Below, in pieces: positions 34,359 through 43,140 of a DNA stretch of 64,000 nt (the stretch's first letter is position 1; every line of letters begins with the position of its first letter). The notes under the pieces were generated by a model, which worked only from the letters and a program-made list of their open reading frames with translations, had not been told where the DNA came from and searched no databases. The position numbers and the translations under genes are program-made. Source of the DNA: Flavonifractor hominis (lineage in GTDB: Bacteria; Bacillota; Clostridia; Oscillospirales; Oscillospiraceae); NCBI RefSeq assembly GCF_040095835.1, contig NZ_JBBMFT010000002.1, forward strand, positions 314,155 through 378,154, read 5' to 3'.

Positions 34359-37300
34359 GTGAAAAAAAGGATTCTTTCGTTTTTTCTGGTGCTGTGCCTG
34401 ACCCTTGGACTTCTGCCGTCAACGGCACTGGCCTCCGGTACGGCGCAGCCGGTGTCCAGCGTCGGTGAGTTTGCCGCCATGGAGCCGGGTGGGGATTATA
34501 TTTTGACAAGTGACATTACAGTGTCCGCCCCCTATGGTCAGGCCTTCAGCGGCAGCTTTGACGGCGGAGGGCACAAGGTGACCCTCGCCATCTCCGGCGA
34601 CAGCAAGCTGGGGCTCTTTTCTGAGCTGTCCTCCGGCGCGACCGTCCGCAATGTCATTACTGACGGTTCGGTCAGCGGTACCAGTCAGGTGGGCGGCATC
34701 GCGGGCCTCAGCTCCGGTACGATTGAAAACTGTTTGAATACGGCGTCCATCACCGCCGGCAGCAAGTATGCGGGCGGCATCGCAGGACAGTGTACCGGCG
34801 GCAGTATCACCGGCTGCGGCAATACCGGAAGTGTGGCGCTCAGCGGAACTGACCAGTACGCTGGCGGCATTGCCGGTCAAACCAAGGCCACTGCCATTAC
34901 CAACTGCTATAACCAGGGTGAGATTTCCAGTCAACGGAACCGTTCCGGTGCAAACCTGGGCGGTATCGTCGGCTACGCAGGAGATGATTACGGTCGCGGC
35001 AGCAGCCTGAACAACTGTTATAGCACCGGCGCCATTACCGTGCAGGAAAAGGCTACCAATTTTGGTGCCATTGCCGGATGGATGTACAATTCCACATCGG
35101 AAAACTGCTATTATCTGGATAGCAGCTGTACCATCGGTATCAATGGTAATGACCAGACGGTTGCCGCTAAAACATCGGAGGAGATGAAGGGTGCGGACTT
35201 TGCCGCCGTGTTGGGCGAGGGCTTCCGGGTAAAGACCGGGGACTATCCGGTCCTGTCCTGGCAGATCTCGACCGCTTCCGCTGTGTTTACCATCGCGCCG
35301 TCCAATGCTGAGCTGACCATCCGCAGCAGCGACAGCGTCGTGTACTCCTCCAGCCAGGGGGAGACGCGAATCGCGGCCCTGGCCGCCGGCAGCTACAACT
35401 ATACGGTCAGCTGTGAGGGCTATACATCCCAGAACGGAGCACTTACCATTTCCGAAGAGCAGGCCAACAGCAGTGCGGAAATCCGGGTAGATCCCATCAC
35501 ACTGGGGCTGGATAACAACCGGTGGGGAACCCTGCGCTTCCAGGTTGAAGGCGCGGAGGATTATACAATTACCGTGACGCTGGACAGCCAGGAAATAACC
35601 GCTGGGGAAGACGGAACTTATACGCTGCTCCTGGACAAGACCTATGACTACGTGGTGACACCGACATCGGAGCAGGTGGAAGGCGCGCAGGGAAGTGTCA
35701 CTCTTTCAGAGAGCAAAATTGAGACGGTTTCCCTGAAAACGGTCACCGACATTGCGGTCAAAACTCTGCCGAACAAAACGGACTATTATGTTGGCGACAC
35801 GCTGAATCCTGCCGGCCTTGTGGTAACAGTCAGCTACTCCGACGGCTCCACCCGGGAGATTTCCGAGGGCTTCACCGTCAACGGATTTGATTCCTCGGCA
35901 GCCGGGGAGAAAACCGTTACGGTCACCTATTGCGGAAGCAAGGCAACATTCCAGGTTACCGTGTCGGAGAAGCCCTTCCCCAGCGCTGTATTCAACGCTC
36001 TGGTCGGGAAAGCCCAGGTGGTATACACCCATAACGACAAGTATCAAGGAGAGCCCGGTCAGGAGTTTGTGGAGGAGGACGGCGTTCTCCGCTCCAACAG
36101 CAAGGGGCAGGGCAATTCGCAGGTCACCGTGACCATTACGATCGACGAATCCGTTGCCCAAGGCAGTCTTTCCTTTTGGTATAAGGTGTCGTCCGAGGGC
36201 TCCTGGACTGTATACGACGGTCTGGCCATCAACAACGGTTCCAAAATCGGCGGAGAAATAAACTGGACGAAGCACACCCTGGATGTAAAGGGCGGTGAGA
36301 CGGTCACGCTGACCTATGTCAAGGACTCCAGCGGCGACAAGGGAGACGACTGCGTCTATCTGAAAGATTTTACGCTGGAGACCCTGCATACCGCGACATT
36401 TACCCTTAGTCCGGAAAATGCCCAGATCGTTCTGGCACCCCAGGGCGGCGGGGAAGCCATCGCGCCTGCCTCCAGCAGCGGCGGAACAGTAATCTATGCG
36501 CTGGCTGACGGCACATATGACTACACGGTGTCCTGCTTCGGTTATGCAGAGCAGACAGGGCAGATCACCGTGGACGGCGCTGACGTGACGGAGACGGTGA
36601 CGCTGGATGCCAGCGCCCGGCAGACGGTCACGTTCCAGGTGACCCGTCCGGAGGACATTTCCGCGCCGCATATGATCAGTGTCCTCTTCCAGGGGGAACC
36701 GGTCGCCCACAGCGGAGACGATGCCGATGTCTATCAGCTGCCGGCCGGCGAATATACCTACACGGTCAGCTGCGAGGGCTGTGAGCCGGCCAGCGGTTCC
36801 TTTACAGTAAGGGAGAACGCGGTCACCGTCCCGGTGACGCTGGAACGCCAGTGGACACTTTCCGACTACTTTAAGGCCATTTCCCCTGCCATAACCGCCG
36901 AGAACGGCACACGCTACGGCTTTGTCCGGGACACGGAACAGGATGGCGGACTGATATCCGATAACGCCGGAAAGAGCAGTTCGTCCGCTGCCATGACCCT
37001 TACCTTCTCCCAGGCTGCCCGGCTGGATTTTGCTTATTGGGTGTCTTCGGAAGCAAATTATGACAAATTCACACTGAAGCATGGGACGGACACGCTGGTT
37101 ACTGCCAGCGGCAACGGGGAATGGACGCAGTTCGCTGTTTCCGTAGCCGCCGGCGACTCCCTGATCTTTCAATACGAAAAGGACAGCGGTGGAAATGAAG
37201 GCAGTGATACAGTTCGCCTCAAGAATTTCCGTGTGACCACTCTGTACCCGCTGACCTATACCGGCCTGCCGGAGGGCGGCACCTTTACGGTGCGCGATTC

Positions 37301-40300
37301 CAAGGGACAGACCATTGCGCCCCAGAATGACGGCACCTATCTTCTGCCGGAGGGCGCGTATACCTATACCGCCTCGGCGTTCGGATACGAGGCGTCCCAG
37401 GGCAGCTTTTCGATTCCCGACCAGAGCAGCGTGACCGTCTCTCTGAACAAACTTCCGACTTACAAGGTGACCTTCCGGATCCCGGAGGGCGCTTCCCTTA
37501 CGGTAACGCACCCCACCGCCGGCAGTATGGATGCCTTCCGTCAGGGAAATGCGTTTACCCTGCCTGCCGGAGAGACTTACTCCTATGAAGTCACCAAGAC
37601 GAACTGCCTGCCCAGCCGCGGCAGCTTTACGCTGACGGAGGAACGCACCATCGAAGTGGACACCCTGACGGATGCCGGTGCGGGCTGGGACGGCACGACT
37701 GTGACCAAGCCCACGCAGGCGGAAGGAGTCTATCAGATCGGCAGCGCGGCGGAGCTGGCCTGGTTTGCCCAGCAGGCAGAGCGCGAAACCGACCTTAAGG
37801 GCCAGCTGACCGCTAACATCAATCTCAACGGAAAGCCCTGGACCGGCATCAAGCAATTTGCCGGAACTCTGGACGGCGGCGGGCATGTGGTCTCCGGCGT
37901 CACCGCACCTCTCTTTGACACGGTAGGCACAAACGGAACCGTCAAAAACCTTGTGGTAATGGGCAGCATTACCGGCAGCGGTCACCTGGGCGGCATTGTC
38001 AGCACGCTTTCGGGCACTGTGGAAAACTGCGCTTTTGAGGGCAGCGTCACGAACAGCGGCCCCGCTTTTGGTTCCATCAGCCTGGGTGGTATCGTTGGCC
38101 GGGGGCAGAAAGGCAGCGTTATCCGCGGCTGCGCTGTTTCGGCGGAGCTCAAAAACAATACCGCGTCGTATAACACCGCACTGCATACCGGTTCCATTGC
38201 CGGCTATGCCTACGGCGTCATGGAAAACTGCTACGCCACGGGAAGTGTCTGGGCCGATTCCGGCCGCGACACCAACTCCGCCCTGGGCGGTCTGGTGGGT
38301 ACCCTGTATGCGGACGGCACGCTGCGAAATGCCTATTTCTCCGGCACGGTCACCGGGCCTGAGAATGGCATCGGCCTTGTGATCGGCGCCAATAAGGGTA
38401 CAGTGGAGAATACCTTCTTCCTTCCCAACGGATCCATTCCCGCCGTTGCCGACAATACCGCGTCCACTGCACCTGCTGTCACGAAAACCAGCGCAGAACA
38501 GATGCGAACCGACGCCTTTGCCCACGGACTGGGCAGCGCCTTCCATATGGATACCGACGGGGTCAACAGCGGCTTCCCCATCCTCAGCTGGCAGGGCGGC
38601 AGTGCACCGGTGGTGAGCACCGATGAAGAGGACGCGGCGGCGGATCTGGCGGCGCTGAACCTGCAAACAACAGACGGCAAGACCCTCTCCGCCGACAGCC
38701 AGGGCATTTACCAGATCCGGAACGCCCTCACCCTGGCACTGCCCAAACAGGGCGAGCATGGCAGTGCCATCACCTGGACGGCATCGCCGGAGGGCGGTAT
38801 TTCACTGCCTGACGGTATGCTCACCCTTCCGGAAAACGGCAAGCTGGAAGTCACCCTGACCGCTCAGGTAAAAAAGGGAGAGGCCTCTAAGCAGAAGGAA
38901 TTCCGGCTGGTTCTCTGGTCCCAGGGCGCGCAGGATCTGGAGACCCTGGAGGCAATCCGTGACGAGGCCCAGTCCGGCGGTACGTTCATCCAGCCTCTGG
39001 AGGCTTATGGCCACACCAACATCCGCCAGGCCATGGAGCAGTATCTGCTCCGAAAGGACTATCCGGTGGATATGGCCCAGTATACATATGATGATGACCC
39101 CCGTGCCATAAAAGTGGAGTTTGTTGCGCCCGGCACCAAAGTTCTGCCTCAGGCCGGCAGCTACCTGGCCAATGATGGTACGATCACCTATTACAGAGAT
39201 GAGGGCGGCCTGGGCATCAACTACGCAATCTATCGGGATGTGACCTTCCGGCTGCTGCTGGGTGACCAGTCCGTGCAAGTATCGATGACAGTTCACATCG
39301 GTTGGGCAAATGACTATCTGGAGGACTATCTCTCCCGTGCGGTAAACTCCATCACCTGGGAGCAGATCCGGGGCGAAAACACCAATACCGCCACAGTGAC
39401 CCAGGACGAGGGTTGGTGGTATACAGTCGCCGTGGACGGTCAGGTGGACAAAGACCTGATTCTCCCCACACATGTGGATACCTATGGCGATGTGCGCATT
39501 CAGTGGTCGTCCACCGACATGAATGCGCTGACGGTGCAGACAAACCCGGATGGATCCTATACCGCTACGCTCAACCGCCCGCCGTTCGGTGGCGATCCGT
39601 TTACCTTCCCGCTGATCGCCACAGCCCGGTTCAACCGCCTGGATGACTACATGATTCAGGAGGCAACTGCTGAAGGCGCTGTACAGGACTGGTACGCTGC
39701 CATTCGAAAATTCGTTATTACGGTGGCACCCAATGATGTGGATCAGTCCGCCCAGATCAACGCGGCTCTGGAGAAGTATCCCTCCCTGCTGCGGGACTTT
39801 GTGGACAAAGAGAAGCCTGTGACTCCTACCCACGTTACCGCGGATCTGCAAATGCCCACACCTGGCCAGCTGGAGTCCGCCGGAATCCTGCCGGATCGCT
39901 ATAATCAGAAAGTGACTATGACCAGCGGCAACACCGATGTGCTGGAATTCAGCGGCTATCACGCTGTGGTCTACCGCCCGCTGCCCGGCAGCCCTGCCGC
40001 GGATGTGTCTTATACGGTGCGAATTCTGGATCGCCGCAACAATGCCCTGCTGGGAGAGAAGACGTTTTCCCTGACCGTGCAGCCGTTGACAGAGGATGAA
40101 ATCAGCGCCGCTGCGGCGTTTATGGACGGCGTCTGTACGGAGAACGCCTACTGGAACGGCATCCGTGGAAACAATACGGATAAGACCCAGGTGACAGAGA
40201 ATCTGGAGCCGTTTGCGGAAGTTCTGAGCGGCGATCAGGGACAGCCGCAGTATATCTACGGCGCGATCAACCTGACCTTCGGCGGAGCAGAAGTGGACGA

Positions 40301-41690
40301 TCTGCCGGGTTACGACCCCATGAACGCCCAGCCGTGGCGGGAGTACCGCTCCAGCCGCCCCACCGTCATCGCCTGCGAAAATCTCCTGGTCACCCGCCCG
40401 GAGTACGACACAAAGGTTACGCTGGACAGTGTCCTGACCCACAGCGTATACGGGAAATACTGGGAGAAATTTGGCAGCAATCCGGACTATGCGCAGTTTG
40501 AACAGTTCTATAAACGCCCGGTCTCTGTGACGGTAACAGTAAAGGGAACCAAAGGCGGAGAGAATCCGAATCCCCAGCCGGAACAGATTCAGGCTACGGT
40601 TTCTGTCAGCGGCGGCGGCTTTGAAAACTTTGCTGATTTGAGTGCGTACACCTTTACCGGCAGCGGCAACCGGGACTGGACGGCGTGGGATGCGCTGCAG
40701 GCGGCTTTGCGTGAGGCGGGATATCGCTATGAGGGCAGCGGCTCCTATGTCAGCGCTGTGACGGATTCCAACGGCGTTACCCTTTCCGAACTGGAGCACG
40801 GCGAAGGCAGTGGTTGGATGTACCGTGTCAACGGTACACTGCCGGAGGTGACGCTGAACCAGTATTACCTGAGCGACGGCGACAAAATCACCTTCTTCTA
40901 TACCGGCGACTACCATACAGTTCCCGGAACCCACGGCTATGACGATAACCAAAAGGCGGCCCAGGCGGTGGAGAAACTCATCAATGCCATCGGAACTGTT
41001 ACCAAGGACAGCGGTGATAAGATCGAAGCGGCCCGGAAAGCATATGATGCCTTGACCGACACTCAGAAGAAGCTGGTTCGCAACTACGACGTGCTGACAG
41101 AGGCTGAGGCGGCTTTCACGGCTCTGGAAGCCGGTCTGCCCTTCACCGATGTGGATAAGGACGCATGGTATGTTGAGGCGGTTCAGTACGTCTATAAAAA
41201 CGGCCTGTTCAACGGCACCAGTGCAACAGCCTTCTCCCCCGACGGGGAGATGAGCCGTGCCATGCTGGCTGCCGTGCTGTACCGCCTGGCGGGCTCACCC
41301 GCCGGAGACGGTAAAGCCCCGGCCTTCACCGATGTGGCGCCGGATACCTGGTATACTGACGCCGTAGCCTGGGCCAATGGGAACGGTATCGTCACCGGTT
41401 ACGGAAATGGTCTGTTCGGTGGCGCTGACAGTATTACCAGGGAGCAGCTGGTTGTTATGCTTTACCGCTACGCCAAGTTCATGAAGCACGATACGGCCGC
41501 AGCCGGTGATCTCTCGGCATTCACTGACGCCGGGGACACCAGCGACTGGGCGGTTGAGGCTCTGCGCTGGGCGTATGCGGAGGGCCTGATCACCGGGCGT
41601 ACCGCAACCACCATTGTACCGCAAGGCACCGCGACTCGGGCCGAAGTGGCCATGATTCTGATGCGTTTTGGCGGGGAACTGGCAAAGTAA
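34359..41690 (+). CDS. Giant SLH surface protein with beta-helix repeats and DUF4430
   Basis: A 2443-residue secreted protein. It starts at GTG 34359 (AAGGAG upstream) with a signal peptide VKKRILSFFLVLCL... cleaved near residue 26. In order come GLUG-type beta-helix repeats (about 80-250), PEGA-like carbohydrate/peptidoglycan repeats (about 310, 690 and later copies), an Ig-like domain (about 460-535), MAM-like beta-sandwiches, a second GLUG region (about 1110-1355), a long uncharacterised beta-rich part, DUF4430 (about 2075-2185, with GSGWMYRVNG), and three SLH repeats (about 2262-2443). DUF4430 is the transcobalamin-like C-terminal fold. The GCSRY motif seen in the other two copies is replaced, so ligand binding may differ. 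Riboswitch 3 places it under B12 repression. Confidence 0.9.
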   Translation: MKKRILSFFLVLCLTLGLLPSTALASGTAQPVSSVGEFAAMEPGGDYILTSDITVSAPYGQAFSGSFDGGGHKVTLAISGDSKLGLFSELSSGATVRNVITDGSVSGTSQVGGIAGLSSGTIENCLNTASITAGSKYAGGIAGQCTGGSITGCGNTGSVALSGTDQYAGGIAGQTKATAITNCYNQGEISSQRNRSGANLGGIVGYAGDDYGRGSSLNNCYSTGAITVQEKATNFGAIAGWMYNSTSENCYYLDSSCTIGINGNDQTVAAKTSEEMKGADFAAVLGEGFRVKTGDYPVLSWQISTASAVFTIAPSNAELTIRSSDSVVYSSSQGETRIAALAAGSYNYTVSCEGYTSQNGALTISEEQANSSAEIRVDPITLGLDNNRWGTLRFQVEGAEDYTITVTLDSQEITAGEDGTYTLLLDKTYDYVVTPTSEQVEGAQGSVTLSESKIETVSLKTVTDIAVKTLPNKTDYYVGDTLNPAGLVVTVSYSDGSTREISEGFTVNGFDSSAAGEKTVTVTYCGSKATFQVTVSEKPFPSAVFNALVGKAQVVYTHNDKYQGEPGQEFVEEDGVLRSNSKGQGNSQVTVTITIDESVAQGSLSFWYKVSSEGSWTVYDGLAINNGSKIGGEINWTKHTLDVKGGETVTLTYVKDSSGDKGDDCVYLKDFTLETLHTATFTLSPENAQIVLAPQGGGEAIAPASSSGGTVIYALADGTYDYTVSCFGYAEQTGQITVDGADVTETVTLDASARQTVTFQVTRPEDISAPHMISVLFQGEPVAHSGDDADVYQLPAGEYTYTVSCEGCEPASGSFTVRENAVTVPVTLERQWTLSDYFKAISPAITAENGTRYGFVRDTEQDGGLISDNAGKSSSSAAMTLTFSQAARLDFAYWVSSEANYDKFTLKHGTDTLVTASGNGEWTQFAVSVAAGDSLIFQYEKDSGGNEGSDTVRLKNFRVTTLYPLTYTGLPEGGTFTVRDSKGQTIAPQNDGTYLLPEGAYTYTASAFGYEASQGSFSIPDQSSVTVSLNKLPTYKVTFRIPEGASLTVTHPTAGSMDAFRQGNAFTLPAGETYSYEVTKTNCLPSRGSFTLTEERTIEVDTLTDAGAGWDGTTVTKPTQAEGVYQIGSAAELAWFAQQAERETDLKGQLTANINLNGKPWTGIKQFAGTLDGGGHVVSGVTAPLFDTVGTNGTVKNLVVMGSITGSGHLGGIVSTLSGTVENCAFEGSVTNSGPAFGSISLGGIVGRGQKGSVIRGCAVSAELKNNTASYNTALHTGSIAGYAYGVMENCYATGSVWADSGRDTNSALGGLVGTLYADGTLRNAYFSGTVTGPENGIGLVIGANKGTVENTFFLPNGSIPAVADNTASTAPAVTKTSAEQMRTDAFAHGLGSAFHMDTDGVNSGFPILSWQGGSAPVVSTDEEDAAADLAALNLQTTDGKTLSADSQGIYQIRNALTLALPKQGEHGSAITWTASPEGGISLPDGMLTLPENGKLEVTLTAQVKKGEASKQKEFRLVLWSQGAQDLETLEAIRDEAQSGGTFIQPLEAYGHTNIRQAMEQYLLRKDYPVDMAQYTYDDDPRAIKVEFVAPGTKVLPQAGSYLANDGTITYYRDEGGLGINYAIYRDVTFRLLLGDQSVQVSMTVHIGWANDYLEDYLSRAVNSITWEQIRGENTNTATVTQDEGWWYTVAVDGQVDKDLILPTHVDTYGDVRIQWSSTDMNALTVQTNPDGSYTATLNRPPFGGDPFTFPLIATARFNRLDDYMIQEATAEGAVQDWYAAIRKFVITVAPNDVDQSAQINAALEKYPSLLRDFVDKEKPVTPTHVTADLQMPTPGQLESAGILPDRYNQKVTMTSGNTDVLEFSGYHAVVYRPLPGSPAADVSYTVRILDRRNNALLGEKTFSLTVQPLTEDEISAAAAFMDGVCTENAYWNGIRGNNTDKTQVTENLEPFAEVLSGDQGQPQYIYGAINLTFGGAEVDDLPGYDPMNAQPWREYRSSRPTVIACENLLVTRPEYDTKVTLDSVLTHSVYGKYWEKFGSNPDYAQFEQFYKRPVSVTVTVKGTKGGENPNPQPEQIQATVSVSGGGFENFADLSAYTFTGSGNRDWTAWDALQAALREAGYRYEGSGSYVSAVTDSNGVTLSELEHGEGSGWMYRVNGTLPEVTLNQYYLSDGDKITFFYTGDYHTVPGTHGYDDNQKAAQAVEKLINAIGTVTKDSGDKIEAARKAYDALTDTQKKLVRNYDVLTEAEAAFTALEAGLPFTDVDKDAWYVEAVQYVYKNGLFNGTSATAFSPDGEMSRAMLAAVLYRLAGSPAGDGKAPAFTDVAPDTWYTDAVAWANGNGIVTGYGNGLFGGADSITREQLVVMLYRYAKFMKHDTAAAGDLSAFTDAGDTSDWAVEALRWAYAEGLITGRTATTIVPQGTATRAEVAMILMRFGGELAK

Positions 41691-41907
41691 CTGCCGCCTC
41701 GTTGAAGCATACTTCCCTCTCAAGGATCTCCGGGATCCACAGCATCCCCGGCTGCGGATCCCGGAAGTCCGATCCTGAGAAAACAGCAAGTTTGACCCAA
41801 AGAACCAGCCCGGCAAAAGTCAGCAGCTGAAGACAAGGACAGCCATAGGTGTTCTTGGTTTCGGAGTCCCTTGACAACGCCATAAAAAGTAGATAGAATG
41901 TCTTCGT

Positions 41908-42018
41908 GAGCAGGTCATATGCTTGACATATGCCAACTGACAAGCCGGTGAGAATCCGGCGCAGTCTTACCTCTACTGTATTTGGCTCCGGCCATAAGCC
42001 AGGATTGTCAGCCTGCTC
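41908..42018 (+). promoter_or_regulatory. Cobalamin riboswitch 4 (short form)
   Basis: A 111-nt RNA closed by GAGCAGG (41908-41914) with CCTGCTC (42012-42018). It contains AAGCCGGTGAGAATCCGGCG, CTCTACTGTA and AAGCCAGGATTGTCAG, all cobalamin-riboswitch signatures, but lacks the long peripheral arms of the other copies. Terminator 42156-42185 is downstream. Confidence 0.7.
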
Positions 42019-42039
42019 CATGGTAATTGATCAAGGTGG

Positions 42040-42144
42040 TATCCATTGCCGATTTTTGCAGCCATGCCCATGTGTGGGGATGGCCAGGGTTTTTGTGCAT
42101 TTTTGATGTGCAAACGCTCGATTTGCAGGGATCGGCAATGGATA
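42040..42144 (+). ncRNA. Structured RNA element after riboswitch 4
   Basis: A 14-bp perfect closing stem (42040-42053 with 42131-42144) encloses inner hairpins, including GCCATGCCC/GGGGATGGC. It lies between riboswitch 4 and a terminator. It could be the expression platform, a second sensing domain or a small RNA. I recognise no family. Confidence 0.5.
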
Positions 42145-42155
42145 TCTGCTTTTTG

Positions 42156-42185
42156 CCGGCAGACACCATTGTCTGCCGGTTTTTT
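42156..42185 (+). terminator. Terminator before the HNH-repeat gene
   Basis: 9-bp perfect stem CCGGCAGAC (42156-42164) with GTCTGCCGG (42171-42179), then six T, 40 bases before GTG 42225. Confidence 0.85.
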
Positions 42186-42224
42186 GTTTTCTGAGCCGGC
42201 AGCAGATCCCGAAACTGGAAGGGG

Positions 42225-42803
42225 GTGAAGACCGTCAGCAAGAGAAGGCAAGCTCGCCCAGCCAAACTTACGCCGCAAGAGGCAGAACAATACCGCAATT
42301 TGATACAGAAATGGGCACAGCAAGCTCCACCAGAGTACACAGGCAACGGCGAAAAGCACCCTTATACATCTCTTACGCTGTCCAGTGGGCTTGGCAGGGC
42401 TGTCTATGCCAGCTATTCCGACGAGGATTTGCTGGCTGTTCTGCACGATGCGGCGTCACGCCTGGGACGTGCGCCCACACAGGATGAGGTCTTTTCTCTG
42501 TATCGCATCTACCTGAAAGCGCGGTTTGGCACCTGGCCGGGCGCACTGCGGGCGGCGGGAATGCGGCAATTGCCAATGCCGGATTTAAGCATGCCGGATT
42601 GGACACAAATGCTGGCGGAGGAACCGGAGCTCTGCGGTGCTCTGGAGGATGTGACCCGTCGCAGACGCCGCCTTGGATATCCGCCGCGCAAGCGTGATGT
42701 CCCGCAGGCGAAAATTCTCTGTGAACGATTCCATTCGTGGGAGAACGTGATTGCTGCCGCGGAGGATTTTGAGAAATGGCAGGAAGCGAGGAAGGATAAC
42801 TGA
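42225..42803 (+). CDS. HNH-repeat (homing-endonuclease-associated) protein
   Basis: A 192-residue basic protein with the homing-endonuclease-associated repeat, YSDEDLLAVLHDAASRLGRAPTQDE (shown in parts: YSDEDLLAVL, RLGRAPTQDE, FGTWPGALRAAG), and a second degenerate copy near the C-terminus (RRRLGYPPRKRDVP, FHSWENVI). No HNH nuclease motif is visible, so it is probably DNA-binding only. GTG 42225 has a poorly spaced purine-rich site. It lies behind riboswitch 4 and a terminator, so it should be made when B12 is scarce, perhaps as a regulator. Confidence 0.65.
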   Translation: MKTVSKRRQARPAKLTPQEAEQYRNLIQKWAQQAPPEYTGNGEKHPYTSLTLSSGLGRAVYASYSDEDLLAVLHDAASRLGRAPTQDEVFSLYRIYLKARFGTWPGALRAAGMRQLPMPDLSMPDWTQMLAEEPELCGALEDVTRRRRRLGYPPRKRDVPQAKILCERFHSWENVIAAAEDFEKWQEARKDN

Positions 42804-42826
42804 CAAGTAAATAGGAGCATTTATTG

Positions 42827-43014
42827 TGGCCCTGTCTCGGTGGAAGCAGAGGGAGGGATGAACAAGGGAATCGGGTGCAAGTCCCGAACGGTAACCGCCG
42901 CTGTAAGCGCTGAGATACCGGATCGTTGATGAAAGTCAGTCACTGGGGAGACCTGGGAAGGCAGATCCGGCGTTGTGGGGAATTTCCCCGGAAGCGCAAG
43001 TCAGAAGACCTACA
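42827..43014 (+). promoter_or_regulatory. Cobalamin riboswitch 5
   Basis: Contains GAACAAGGGAATCGGGTGCA, GTCCCGAAC, CCGCCGCTGTAAGCG, GTCACTGGGGAGACC, TGGGAAGGCAG and AAGTCAGAAGACCTAC: a compact, near-consensus cobalamin riboswitch. It leads the operon starting at 43141. Confidence 0.93.
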
Positions 43015-43077
43015 AGGAATGCAAAGGGTCGTCGAAATGCGACCCGACCATGGGAACACGGCTGTGGCGATCATTGG

Positions 43078-43112
43078 GATCTGTCACGGCATTTTTTATG
43101 CCCTGACAGATC
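43078..43112 (+). promoter_or_regulatory. Expression-platform hairpin of riboswitch 5
   Basis: GATCTGTCA/TGACAGATC with an inner GGCAT/ATGCC stem. No T run follows; instead the ribosome site (AAAGGAGAG, about 43121) lies nine bases away. This suggests translational rather than termination control, unlike riboswitches 2-4. Confidence 0.55.
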
Positions 43113-43140
43113 GAGAGTCGAAAGGAGAGACGGAGCAAAT

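Noticed and set aside
35706..38759. Minus-strand open frame of 1017 codons, with another at 38802-40952
   Set aside because: Antisense shadows of the 2443-residue surface protein, arising from GC-rich codons.
34359..41690. Pectate lyase or other catalytic assignment for the beta-helix regions
   Set aside because: The repeats are of the GLUG type without recognisable catalytic residues, so only a structural or binding role is supported.
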